64,000 nucleotides of DNA from Bacteroidales bacterium. Lineage in GTDB: Bacteria > Bacteroidota > Bacteroidia > Bacteroidales > VadinHA17. How positions within the stretch are numbered: the first letter of the stretch is position 1; each line of letters starts with the position of its first letter. Below, piece after piece: positions 51,723-59,857 of this stretch. The translations under genes were made by a program, and so were the position numbers. Under the pieces are notes generated by a model. That model was not told the origin of the DNA. It did not search any database and saw only the letters and a list, made by a program, of their open reading frames with translations. The stretch covers positions 124,001-188,000 of the forward strand of contig JADJLX010000005.1 in NCBI GenBank assembly GCA_016709865.1, given 5' to 3'.

Positions 51723-52034
51723 TGAACTATCAGGGGCATTTCGAAAGTGTGTCTCGTTAGTACATTCTGATAATTTGTGAAGTTTATTGACTTCACCATT
51801 TATCAACGCTTCCTTCTTCTTCCTGCTCCAACCCTGTACTTGTTTCTCCCTATAAAATGCGTCGTCTATTCTATCAAACTCCTCATAATAAACCAACACT
51901 ACAGGTAAGTGCTTTCTTGTAAAATTTGCTCCTTCTCCATTCTGATGTTCAGCCATCCTCTTGTCCAAATCAATTGTACTGCCTGTGTAATACAGGCCAT
52001 TTGAACAGAGTAATATATACATGTAACCTTTCAT
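51681..52034 (-). CDS. GIY-YIG domain protein
   Basis: The 117-aa protein has the GIY-YIG nuclease core in the small UPF0213/YhbQ-like variant: GYMYILLCSNGLYYTGST, then LDKRMAEHQNGEGANFTRKHLPV with the catalytic Arg and His. YYEEFDRIDDAFYREKQVQGWSRKKKEALI with the conserved Glu follows. Members probably nick DNA, and their roles are unclear. The core ends around residue 90. The tail SSSRLRSMNGENSTE is encoded by a dispersed repeat, so the native stop seems to have been replaced. It lies 38 bases after tilS on the same strand. Confidence 0.88.
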   Translation of the reverse strand: MKGYMYILLCSNGLYYTGSTIDLDKRMAEHQNGEGANFTRKHLPVVLVYYEEFDRIDDAFYREKQVQGWSRKKKEALINGEVNKLHKLSECTNETHFRNAPDSSSRLRSMNGENSTE

Positions 52035-52072
52035 CTCGTCTTCATTACCTCATTACTGCACGACTATCAGCC

Positions 52073-53425
52073 TTATCTTATAGGAGTTATTTTCATAGCC
52101 TTTTTTGTGGCTTTTACAGTTAAGGCTTTTTTAGTCGACCGGGTAATCTTAAACCTGTTATCAATCCTGTCACCGATTATCCACACAATCTTACCATCCG
52201 ACTCCAGTATCAGTTTATTTTCCTTATCCAGGATCGAATACTTATTGTCGATAAAATAATCGCTTAGCTTTTTCTTCTGCTTCATTCCGAGCGGATAAAA
52301 ATGATCGCCCGGCATCCATTTTCTTACAATTAGAGGGAAAACAAGCTTATCGGCATCGACACAGGCGGTTGTCGGATTTGTTGGTATTTCAAAGCTGTCT
52401 GTAATCTCAGAGTACTGTGCAGATTCAATTCCCGGGACCTTCTTAAAACCAGTTATGCTGTTGATCAGAAAGGATGTATTGTCTTTTATCTCTTCGTTTG
52501 ATACAATTATTTCTTTTCTGTTTTTTATTATCCTGTGACTTCCTGTAAAGATCTGTCCACCGGTTTTTCCGTTTATCACCTTAATCAGATCTTCGAGCTG
52601 GACGTTGATAATTCCAAATGGTTTGAATAATTCAAAAATTATCGCTTTGTTATGAAGATGAGTTCTTAGGAGGCTGATATTGAATGTTGTAATCTCTCCT
52701 GAATGTTCACATATTTTTTCCCTGAGTTTCCTGATATACTCTGAAACAATCTCATTAATACCAATAATTCTCTCTGCTGTCTCGTTTAAAGTTGTCTCAA
52801 TTGATGGATTAATCTCCTTTAAAACAGGTATTATCTGATGCCTGATCTTGTTACGGATATATTTTGTATCAGCATTTGATTTATCCTCCCTGTACCTGAT
52901 ACTGTTGATGTTGCAGTAATCGGTAATCTGTTTCCTGGAGGCAAACAGCAATGGTCTTATTATCCGGTTGTTGACTATTCTCATACCTGATAGTCCGGCC
53001 AGACCAGTCCCCCTGGTAAGGTTAATTATCAGAGTTTCGATGTTATCATTCAGGTTATGTGCAACTGCAATTAGATCATAGCCATTCTGTTTCCTGACCT
53101 CTTCAAACCACGAGTATCTAAGCTCTCTTGCAGCCATCTGTACAGAGAGGCTATGCTTTTTTGCATAATTTTTGGTATCGAAATGTGCAGCGAAGAACGG
53201 GATGTTATGACTCTCAGCAAACTTGCGGACATGTTCTTCGTCTTTATCAGACTCCCTGCCACGGAGTGCAAAGTTGCAGTGCATTATTCCGGTCTCATAA
53301 CCCATCTCAATAAACAGGTGTGCCATTACCATCGAATCTATTCCCCCGCTTACAGCCAGAAGGATTTTCTCATCCGGATTTAATATGTTATTCTCAGCAA
53401 TAAACTTTTTAAAATCGTTCAGCAT
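52073..53425 (-). CDS. tilS: tRNA(Ile)-lysidine synthetase
   Basis: The 450-aa protein has the PP-loop ATPase signature LAVSGGIDSMVMAHL near residue 26, the conserved block GIMHCNFALRGRESDKDE, AHNLNDNIETLIINLTRGTG, and the C-terminal TilS substrate domain with RKWMPGDHFYPLGMKQKKKLSDYFID. It attaches lysine to C34 of tRNA-Ile(CAT) so that AUA is read as Ile. A promoter-like element lies at 53442-53449. Confidence 0.96.
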   Translation of the reverse strand: MLNDFKKFIAENNILNPDEKILLAVSGGIDSMVMAHLFIEMGYETGIMHCNFALRGRESDKDEEHVRKFAESHNIPFFAAHFDTKNYAKKHSLSVQMAARELRYSWFEEVRKQNGYDLIAVAHNLNDNIETLIINLTRGTGLAGLSGMRIVNNRIIRPLLFASRKQITDYCNINSIRYREDKSNADTKYIRNKIRHQIIPVLKEINPSIETTLNETAERIIGINEIVSEYIRKLREKICEHSGEITTFNISLLRTHLHNKAIIFELFKPFGIINVQLEDLIKVINGKTGGQIFTGSHRIIKNRKEIIVSNEEIKDNTSFLINSITGFKKVPGIESAQYSEITDSFEIPTNPTTACVDADKLVFPLIVRKWMPGDHFYPLGMKQKKKLSDYFIDNKYSILDKENKLILESDGKIVWIIGDRIDNRFKITRSTKKALTVKATKKAMKITPIR

Positions 53426-53441
53426 TTCAATGTTGGTAATA

Positions 53442-53449
53442 CAAAACTA
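53442..53449 (-). promoter_or_regulatory. Putative -7 promoter element of tilS
   Basis: On the minus strand this reads TAGTTTTG and fits TAnnTTTG. It lies 17 bases before the tilS ATG. The -33 position is taken by a perfect palindrome. Confidence 0.4.
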
Positions 53450-53477
53450 GTAGAGACGCCATGCATGGCGTCTCTAC
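53450..53477. repeat. 28-bp perfect palindrome
   Basis: The 28 bases from 53450 to 53477 are their own reverse complement, with core AGAGACGCCATG/CATGGCGTCTCT. It lies between the peroxiredoxin stop and the tilS start, both on the minus strand. It could be the peroxiredoxin terminator, since a T-rich tail follows on the minus strand, or an operator of tilS. Confidence 0.8.
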
Positions 53478-53505
53478 AAATCTAATTATAAAATTTAATC
53501 TGGTA

Positions 53506-54138
53506 CTATTTTTTTGACAGGTACTTCGATACACCTTCCTGTGTAGCTGCCATACCCTTATCGCCTTTGTGCCAATCGGCAGGACAAACCTCGCCGTTCT
53601 CTTCAAAGAACTGAAGAGCATCCACCATCCTGAGGGTCTCTGAAACACTTCTGCCAAGTGGCATGTCATTTACCGCCTGATGCCTGACTATGCCATTTTT
53701 ATCAATAAGGAAAAGGCCTCTGTAAGCCATAGGAGTTCCGCTGAATGAAACATCGCCCTCATCAGAATACTCATAATTCCCCGCAAGTACATCATAGTTT
53801 TCTGAGATTGTTTTTGAAAGATCTGAAACAAGCGGATATTTTACTCCTTTGATTCCACCCTGGTTCAGATCTGTCTGCAGCCATTTCCAGTGTGAGAACT
53901 GTGAATCGACCGAACATGCAACAACTGCAACATTTCTGTCGTCAAAATCCTTCATCTTTTCCTGAAATGCAATAAGTTCTGTCGGGCATACAAAGGTGAA
54001 GTCTGCAGGATAAAAGAAAAACACAACATATTTCTTTCCAAGGTATTGCTCTAAGGAGAAACCTTCAACTATTTCACCGCCTTTTATAACTGCAGGAGCA
54101 GAGAATGCGGGTGCTTTTTTTCCAACTAATACGGACAT
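53506..54138 (-). CDS. Typical 2-Cys peroxiredoxin (AhpC/Prx1 type)
   Basis: The 210-aa protein has the peroxidatic Cys51 in DFTFVCPTELIAF and the resolving Cys185 in GEVCPADW. The active-site Thr and Arg environment, FYPADFTF and GTPMAYRGLFLID, fits Prx1/AhpC2 peroxiredoxins. It reduces peroxides in the cytoplasm and is recycled by thioredoxin or AhpF; no reductase gene lies near. The leader region 54139-54310 contains inverted repeats and a possible -7 element (54288-54295). The next gene upstream is an outer-membrane protein, probably separately transcribed. Confidence 0.95.
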   Translation of the reverse strand: MSVLVGKKAPAFSAPAVIKGGEIVEGFSLEQYLGKKYVVFFFYPADFTFVCPTELIAFQEKMKDFDDRNVAVVACSVDSQFSHWKWLQTDLNQGGIKGVKYPLVSDLSKTISENYDVLAGNYEYSDEGDVSFSGTPMAYRGLFLIDKNGIVRHQAVNDMPLGRSVSETLRMVDALQFFEENGEVCPADWHKGDKGMAATQEGVSKYLSKK

Positions 54139-54170
54139 AGAGTTAAATTTTAGTAATTAATATATTTTTA

Positions 54171-54274
54171 AAAAGTGCTAAAGTGCCTGGAGTGCCTAGA
54201 GTGTCTGGAGTACTTATTGTTACTTAAATCTAATTAACTCTAGGCACTCCGAACTCAAGGCACTCCGAACTTTT
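54171..54274. repeat. Inverted repeat of GTGCC(T)GGAGT words
   Basis: The left side 54171-54202 repeats AGTGCCTGGAGTGCCTAGAGT. The right side 54237-54274 carries the inverse words ACTCTAGGCACTCCGAACT. The two sides can pair over about 30 bases. They lie between the Omp85-like gene and the peroxiredoxin gene, both on the minus strand, and are probably another dispersed palindrome. Confidence 0.6.
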
Positions 54275-54310
54275 CTTACTACCAAGACAAAATTAAGTAT
54301 ATTTTGTTCA

Positions 54311-56248
54311 TTAGCGGTAAGGAATTATTGAAGGAGGACCAGAATCAAAATTATACGGGGTTAGCAGTTGCTCTCCAGATACCTGCAGGTGGTTTATTCT
54401 TGAATATTGCGGAGGATTCGGGAAGAACCCAAATCTGAACTGGAATGTATTGAAAACAAGGTTGTCATTTCGTATCCTGATCCCCAATCCAATGCCTGCC
54501 AGGTTTATACCATTTGAAAGTATTTGGTTAGATCCGGCCAGACTTGAAAAATCCGTAAAACCGAAAAATGCAAATTTGAAACCATAAATGTTAACCGGAC
54601 TGAATAAAACCGATTCGAGACTAATTGTTACTCTCTGGGTACCCCAGACAGAATCATTTCTGAATCCGGAGAATCCATTTTCAGTATAAAAATAGAGGCG
54701 GTCATCAATATACCTGTCGAATCCGCGTGTATAATCGGCGTATATAAAGTTTCTAATTTTATATTTTCCAAGTACCAGAAGATTAGAGAAATACTTCATG
54801 TTTAATGAAACAATTCCCTGCTCAGTCTCAACCTTATTCAGAAAGGCAGCAACTCCTGCAGACATGTAGAAATAGCCCAGTTTTTTACTTGATTCTCCAA
54901 AAGAGGCTTCTAATCCTAGATAGTTTCTTTGCTTAAACTCATTATTCTCTTTTCCCGCAGTAATTTTAACAAGACCGCCATAAGGAATATCTTCTGTCCT
55001 TCCATAACTGTAAATAAGGTTTGTTTTATAATATTTTTGAACAGAATAAGCTACTGATCCCAGAAAGATTCTATACCTCTGAAGATTGTAGTAAGAGTCT
55101 GGCAGAATGGCCGGACGGTCAAATATATTATTGTTTTTATACCGTGCTCCGAGAATTATTCTTGAAACAGATTCTTTATCAACGAGTACAGATCTAGCTA
55201 TCCAATAATCCTGAAGGTTGTATTTAAGCGGTTCCTTTGGTGTCAGCGCTTTTAACGCAACTGTTGTATACATCTGAATAACAGATATTCCCCCGGCATA
55301 TTTGGTACCCGAGCTCACGAGTTTCCGGTTCAGGCTGAAGCCATAAGTTTTATCACCCGGTGCATTCAGGTAAAATCCATTTAAATTAATGAATGAGCTG
55401 GCAATGTTATCAACCCTGTAGTGGAATCCGAAACCTGGTGAATTATGTTCTTTATAATCGTAAGGTACATCTATTCCGAATTCATGCCCCATACCTAAGA
55501 GGTTCTTTTCAAAAACAGAAACAGATCCTTCTTTAAGTCCCTTATATGAATAGGAACCACCCAGAGAATAGACATCTTTTGTAAGTATCAGGATATCAGA
55601 CTCATTTTCAGTGACAGGAACAACAATTATCCTTGCATCATTAATAAATGGCAGTTGTCTCAGGATCCTTTCATTATCACTTAATGTCAATGGTGATATA
55701 GTATCACCTTCAGAAAAAATCAGGTTCTTCTTAATTATACTTTCACTTGTATTGACATGCGTCTTATTCAATACATTATCTATTTTCTTTGGATTGGAAG
55801 CAGCAGGTTCATTAATGTTAACCCCGAAGACATTTAATCGTTCGATTGCAATATTCCTGATTCTGTTCCCGGAATATTTAAAGTAGCTGGCATCGCTGGT
55901 CCCTGTTATCTGCTTACTGTTGACAGTGTCGGGATTTACAATTAAAAAATCATAGAGTTTCTTTGTCAGAGGTCTCTTGGAAGCTCTTACTTCCAGTGAG
56001 TTGTAAAAATAGAGGTTTTTGTCAAGCGAAATATTGGATGGTTGCCGCAGATTAACGGGATCGCTGAAAGGAATGTCGGGGAAATAAGAACCGCTTGCAG
56101 AAGGCTCGAATAATGGTCCGGATCTTATTCTGACAATCTGGTTGTCAGTACTTCTGTTTTGTGAGAATCCGTCAGAATAAATCAACAGAAAACCCAGTGA
56201 AAAAACCGGATATATAAGGTATCTGTATTTTATTCCTGTTCTGCACAT
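54311..56248 (-). CDS. Omp85-like outer-membrane protein with a POTRA-type domain
   Basis: The 645-aa protein has a signal peptide (YRYLIYPVFSLGFLLIYSDGFSQ). A pre-barrel region follows, with a POTRA-like part: IKKNLIFSEGDTI, LRQLPFINDARIIVVP, ENESDILILTKDVYSL, about residues 165-255. A long aromatic, strand-rich C-terminal region then looks like a beta-barrel (LLGMGHEFGIDVPYDY, GFGFHYRVDN, YRIFLGSVAYSVQKYY). It resembles BamA/TamA or FhaC-type Omp85 proteins but has one POTRA rather than three to five. It may insert or export specific partners. It overlaps the upstream gene by one base (TGATG), so translation is coupled to a cytosolic protein of unknown function. Confidence 0.75.
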   Translation of the reverse strand: MCRTGIKYRYLIYPVFSLGFLLIYSDGFSQNRSTDNQIVRIRSGPLFEPSASGSYFPDIPFSDPVNLRQPSNISLDKNLYFYNSLEVRASKRPLTKKLYDFLIVNPDTVNSKQITGTSDASYFKYSGNRIRNIAIERLNVFGVNINEPAASNPKKIDNVLNKTHVNTSESIIKKNLIFSEGDTISPLTLSDNERILRQLPFINDARIIVVPVTENESDILILTKDVYSLGGSYSYKGLKEGSVSVFEKNLLGMGHEFGIDVPYDYKEHNSPGFGFHYRVDNIASSFINLNGFYLNAPGDKTYGFSLNRKLVSSGTKYAGGISVIQMYTTVALKALTPKEPLKYNLQDYWIARSVLVDKESVSRIILGARYKNNNIFDRPAILPDSYYNLQRYRIFLGSVAYSVQKYYKTNLIYSYGRTEDIPYGGLVKITAGKENNEFKQRNYLGLEASFGESSKKLGYFYMSAGVAAFLNKVETEQGIVSLNMKYFSNLLVLGKYKIRNFIYADYTRGFDRYIDDRLYFYTENGFSGFRNDSVWGTQRVTISLESVLFSPVNIYGFKFAFFGFTDFSSLAGSNQILSNGINLAGIGLGIRIRNDNLVFNTFQFRFGFFPNPPQYSRINHLQVSGEQLLTPYNFDSGPPSIIPYR

Positions 56249-56958
56249 CAGGATTCTTGAGGATTGCTTATCAGAACGTCGTCAGAATTAAACTGAAATC
56301 CCAGACGTTTACCTGTCATGACCCTGGAGTGCTGGATTTTAGCTTCAGCCTGACCAACGGTTGCTATTTTTACAGTATCATAAGGAGGAACAAGCAGGTC
56401 GAATTCAAGAGAATACTGAATGGCTGTGGATATGATAATATGTAGCGACTGCTTATTTATCTCTTCATTGCCATAGTTTGTGAAAAGCATTCCCATCTGC
56501 CTTTTCCCCTCTACAAAGTACTGTTTCTCATGATTTATAAAGATCCTGGCAATAAGATATCCAAGGTCATCCTGACGGGAATACTTAAATGAATCAGCAA
56601 GGAAGTTATAGATATTAATTATCCCTGAATATGCGTTAAACTTGTTTTTCTGAATGTAAGCTGTTTTCCATGCCGGATGCTCCCTGTCGAACTGAAAGAT
56701 GTTTGAATGCATGCTGAACAGCAGAATATCTCCGGCTACCTTTATCTGGGCATCAAAATTACTCCGGTCGGTATACTCAAGCTTTATACGTGAGTCCATG
56801 CCCGTGAGATTGGTATTTACCTCTTTGGAAAGGCTCTTCAGCACATCCTTAACATTCGAAAAAGCTTCCAGAGTATTATCAAATACTTTTTGCTTAAGAA
56901 TCGATTTCTCCTTTAGGGTTGAAATTATCGCAAGCTTTTTTTCATTCTGATCAACCAT
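56248..56958 (-). CDS. Cytosolic protein of unknown function coupled to the Omp85-like gene
   Basis: I do not recognise the family as characterised. The 236-aa product has no signal or membrane helix. It begins with a helical region of coiled-coil type (LAIISTLKEKSILKQKVFDNTLEAF) and continues as a mixed domain with KNKFNAYSGIINIYNFLADSF and RQMGMLFTNYGNEEIN. It is predicted to be cytosolic. Stop and start overlap in TGATG with the following barrel protein. It may be a regulator or a chaperone-like factor, and the sequence gives no direct sign. Confidence 0.7.
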   Translation of the reverse strand: MVDQNEKKLAIISTLKEKSILKQKVFDNTLEAFSNVKDVLKSLSKEVNTNLTGMDSRIKLEYTDRSNFDAQIKVAGDILLFSMHSNIFQFDREHPAWKTAYIQKNKFNAYSGIINIYNFLADSFKYSRQDDLGYLIARIFINHEKQYFVEGKRQMGMLFTNYGNEEINKQSLHIIISTAIQYSLEFDLLVPPYDTVKIATVGQAEAKIQHSRVMTGKRLGFQFNSDDVLISNPQES

Positions 56959-56993
56959 GATATCTAAATGTTAGGGCAACTAAATTAGTAATT

Positions 56994-58469
56994 TTAATAC
57001 GACCTTGCAAACAGTACTCTTCTCTTTGAAGGTTTACCGGAATATACACATTTGCCTTCTTCATCGGGACTATCAAAAGGAATGCACCTTATTGTAGCCT
57101 TGGTTTCCTCTTTAATCTTTTCTTCAGTCTCCACAGTTCCGTCCCAGTGAGCCATTATAAATCCGCCCGGATTATCCAGAACCTTCAGGAACTCATCCCA
57201 CTTATCAACATAGAAGGTATTGTCCTTCCTGAAATTCAAAGCCTTATTAAAAATATTTGTCTGAATATCGTCAAGCAATTTTGGTATAAACTCACTTAGA
57301 GTGTCAATTGTGATAGTCTCTTTTGTCAGAGTATCACGTCTTGCCACTTCAACAGTTTTGTTTTCCAGGTCGCGCGGACCGATTGCCAGACGAACAGGTA
57401 CACCTTTAAGCTCATAGTCTGCAAATTTCCAGCCCGGCTTATTATTGTCTCTGTCATCATATTTCACAGAAATTCCTTTTGCTTCAAGATCCTTCTTGAT
57501 CTGTTTTACAGTCAGCGATATCTGTGCAAGCTGCTCGTCAGTTTTATATATAGGTATGATAACTACCTGAATAGGAGCAAGTTTAGGAGGAAGAACAAGT
57601 CCGTTGTTATCGGCATGTCCCATAATTATAGCACCCATAAGCCTTGTTGAAACGCCCCATGATGTAGCCCAGACATAATCAAGCTTGCCGGTACGGTCGG
57701 TAAACTGAACATCAAAAGCTTTTGCAAAATTCTGGCCAAGAAAATGGCTGGTTCCTGCCTGCAGAGCTTTTCCATCCTGCATAAGTGCCTCAATAGCATA
57801 AGTGTCGAGTGCGCCTGCAAAACGCTCATTTTCGCTTTTATAGCCTTTTATTACAGGCAGAGCCATTGAGTTCTCTGCGAAGCTGGCGTAGACGTTTATC
57901 ATTTTTTCAGTCTCTTCAATAGCCTCTTCCCTTGTTGCGTGAGCTGTATGTCCTTCCTGCCACAGGAACTCTGTAGTTCTGAGGAAGAGTCTGGTTCTCA
58001 TTTCCCATCTTACCACATTAGCCCACTGGTTGATGAGTATAGGAAGATCCCTGTATGACTGGATCCAATTCTTATATGAATGCCATATTATTGTTTCTGA
58101 AGTCGGACGGATTATAAGTTCCTCTTCAAGTTTTGCTGTTGGATCAACTACTATCCCTTTTCCGTTTTCATCATTCTTCAGACGATAGTGGGTTACAACA
58201 GCACACTCTTTCGCAAATCCCTCAACATGAGCTGCTTCCTTGCTGAAGAACGATTTTGGTATGAATAGCGGAAAATATGCATTAACATGTCCTGTTTCCT
58301 TGAATAGCCTGTCTAGCTCTGCCTGAATTTTTTCCCATATAGCATATCCGTAAGGCTTGATAACCATGCATCCTCTTACAGCTGAGTTTTCAGCCAGATC
58401 AGCTTTGATAACCAGATCGTTATACCATTGTGAATAATTCTCTTCCCTGTTAGTTAAAAACTTCGCCAT
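56994..58469 (-). CDS. proS: Prolyl-tRNA synthetase (short, archaeal/eukaryotic type)
   Basis: The 491-aa protein has class II synthetase motifs: motif 1 near [22 protein letters not shown], motif 2 with [21 protein letters not shown], and motif 3 near [22 protein letters not shown]. The C-terminal anticodon-binding domain ([15 protein letters not shown]) is present, with a further zinc-less C-terminal extension ending RVLFARSY. It lacks the INS editing domain of the E. coli type and belongs to the ProS type 3 group common in Bacteroidota. It charges tRNA-Pro. Confidence 0.96.
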   Translation of the reverse strand: MAKFLTNREENYSQWYNDLVIKADLAENSAVRGCMVIKPYGYAIWEKIQAELDRLFKETGHVNAYFPLFIPKSFFSKEAAHVEGFAKECAVVTHYRLKNDENGKGIVVDPTAKLEEELIIRPTSETIIWHSYKNWIQSYRDLPILINQWANVVRWEMRTRLFLRTTEFLWQEGHTAHATREEAIEETEKMINVYASFAENSMALPVIKGYKSENERFAGALDTYAIEALMQDGKALQAGTSHFLGQNFAKAFDVQFTDRTGKLDYVWATSWGVSTRLMGAIIMGHADNNGLVLPPKLAPIQVVIIPIYKTDEQLAQISLTVKQIKKDLEAKGISVKYDDRDNNKPGWKFADYELKGVPVRLAIGPRDLENKTVEVARRDTLTKETITIDTLSEFIPKLLDDIQTNIFNKALNFRKDNTFYVDKWDEFLKVLDNPGGFIMAHWDGTVETEEKIKEETKATIRCIPFDSPDEEGKCVYSGKPSKRRVLFARSY

Positions 58470-58556
58470 TTTTTTGGTATGGTATTTGTTTAATTTGTAT
58501 TAAAGAAATAGATTGCGTAAAAATAAATAAAAAGTTCAGTTATACGTCAAAAAAGA

Positions 58557-58564
58557 AAGGGAGG
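58557..58564 (+). promoter_or_regulatory. Strong Shine-Dalgarno site
   Basis: AGGGAGG at 58558-58564 lies six bases before the ATG at 58571. Strong purine Shine-Dalgarno sites are unusual in Bacteroidota genes, which makes this one noteworthy. Confidence 0.7.
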
Positions 58565-58570
58565 TTCATC

Positions 58571-59713
58571 ATGAAAGCAAAATTATACATCGGAATCCTG
58601 TCACTCCTGCTCCTCGGAGGTTATACCGGAAAAGCCCAGTTAGCTTACAACAGTGACTACAGAAATGATGACGCCCGGATTGTAGTAAATAATTATTACG
58701 ATGATTATGATTATTACTTCTCGTCGCGGATCAACAGGTTCCACAGGTCATATACAGCATTCAACTATTACGCTCCGGTTTTTACTGATTCTTACTGGTA
58801 TAATTACCAGCCATTTGCCTGGGGAATAAGTATATACGGTGGCGGAGGTTTCGGAATAGGATATACCCGCAGTTATCCGGTTTATGACTGGGGATACAGT
58901 TACGGTTATGATCCATATTACGGAAGCTCATACTATTGGGGTTATGATCCTTTTTACTATAGCAGCTGGTATGCTCCTGTAATAATAAATGTTAATTTAA
59001 GAAGCAGATGGCACAATAACTACTATTACGGGTGGGGCGGACACAACTGGTATAATCACGGATATAACAACTACAGATCGGAATACAATGTCTATAACAA
59101 TAATTACTACAATTATTCTTCTTCAGGGAATTATTCTTCAGGCAACAACGCAAGAAGAAGATCTGATTACTCTTCTTCCTCATCATCTTCATCAGGGAGT
59201 TCTTCAAGACGTGAATCTGTAAATACAAATTCTTCAGGTAATAATGTTAATAATAACAATTCCTCAATCAATTCGAATAATGGCCAGAATATGGGTGGAA
59301 CCAGAAGAGTTGTTGGAAGCAGCAATTCTAATAATGGTAATAACAACAACAGTGTTACCAACAGGAATCCAAACAACAACCCTAATCGGAATATGAACAT
59401 TAATAACAGTAACTCACGTTCAAATTCGGGTTCTGACATGAAAGGATCTGCACCTTCATCAGTTACGAGACGTTCTGCTCAGCCTGCAAATACAGGAAGA
59501 TCATCTGTATCAACAGGATCTGCTCCTTCAAAATCAGTTAGTACTCCGGCCAGAAGTTCATCATCATCTTCCAGATCGACTTCAGCCTCACAGGGAAGAA
59601 GCAGTTCCTCAGGTAGCAGCTCAAGGTCATCCTCAACGAATGCTTCATCTTCAAGGTCTTCATCAGGATCATCCTCATCGACCTCATCATCAAATTCAAC
59701 AAAAAGAAGATAA
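58571..59713 (+). CDS. Secreted Tyr-rich and Ser/Asn-rich low-complexity protein
   Basis: The 380-aa protein has a signal peptide (KLYIGILSLLLLGGYTGKAQ). It has an acidic, Tyr-rich segment (NYYDDYDYYFSS), a domain with repeated YDPYYGS/WGYDPFYY words (about residues 60-150) and a long tail of Ser, Asn and Gly (residues 190-380) ending in KRR. No catalytic or binding motif of a known family is seen. The Tyr/Gly domain is shared with the next gene (59858), so the two are paralogs by layout. It is probably an exported matrix, adhesin or cell-surface polymer. Translation has a strong Shine-Dalgarno site, and a hairpin follows the stop. Low-complexity composition makes homology searches unreliable. 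Confidence 0.75.
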   Translation: MKAKLYIGILSLLLLGGYTGKAQLAYNSDYRNDDARIVVNNYYDDYDYYFSSRINRFHRSYTAFNYYAPVFTDSYWYNYQPFAWGISIYGGGGFGIGYTRSYPVYDWGYSYGYDPYYGSSYYWGYDPFYYSSWYAPVIINVNLRSRWHNNYYYGWGGHNWYNHGYNNYRSEYNVYNNNYYNYSSSGNYSSGNNARRRSDYSSSSSSSSGSSSRRESVNTNSSGNNVNNNNSSINSNNGQNMGGTRRVVGSSNSNNGNNNNSVTNRNPNNNPNRNMNINNSNSRSNSGSDMKGSAPSSVTRRSAQPANTGRSSVSTGSAPSKSVSTPARSSSSSSRSTSASQGRSSSSGSSSRSSSTNASSSRSSSGSSSSTSSSNSTKRR

Positions 59714-59740
59714 CCGGAAGCCTCAAAAGAGGCTTTCCGG
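59714..59740 (+). terminator. Hairpin after the first Tyr-rich gene
   Basis: CCGGAAGCCTC (59714-59724) pairs with GAGGCTTTCCGG (59729-59740) with one bulge and an AAAA loop. It begins directly after the stop codon. The following tract is only weakly T-rich, so it may be a processing or partial terminator. Confidence 0.55.
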
Positions 59741-59843
59741 CTTAAATATTTAAAGAATTTTACAATATTTACCGCATTTCAGAAAAGTAAAACAACAGAA
59801 AGGTCTTTTTGGTATAATTTTTGCGTGTAATTAAGAAAATAAT

Positions 59844-59850
59844 AGGGGGA
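59844..59850 (+). promoter_or_regulatory. Strong Shine-Dalgarno site
   Basis: AGGGGGA at 59844-59850 lies seven bases before the ATG at 59858. Like the site before 58571 it is stronger than usual for this phylum. Confidence 0.65.
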
Positions 59851-59857
59851 ACTTAAA

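Noticed and set aside
59167..59439. Minus-strand frame of 90 codons opposite the Ser/Asn-rich gene
   Set aside because: It is a Leu/Glu-rich mirror of the Ser/Asn codons on the other strand, which is expected by chance from low-complexity DNA.
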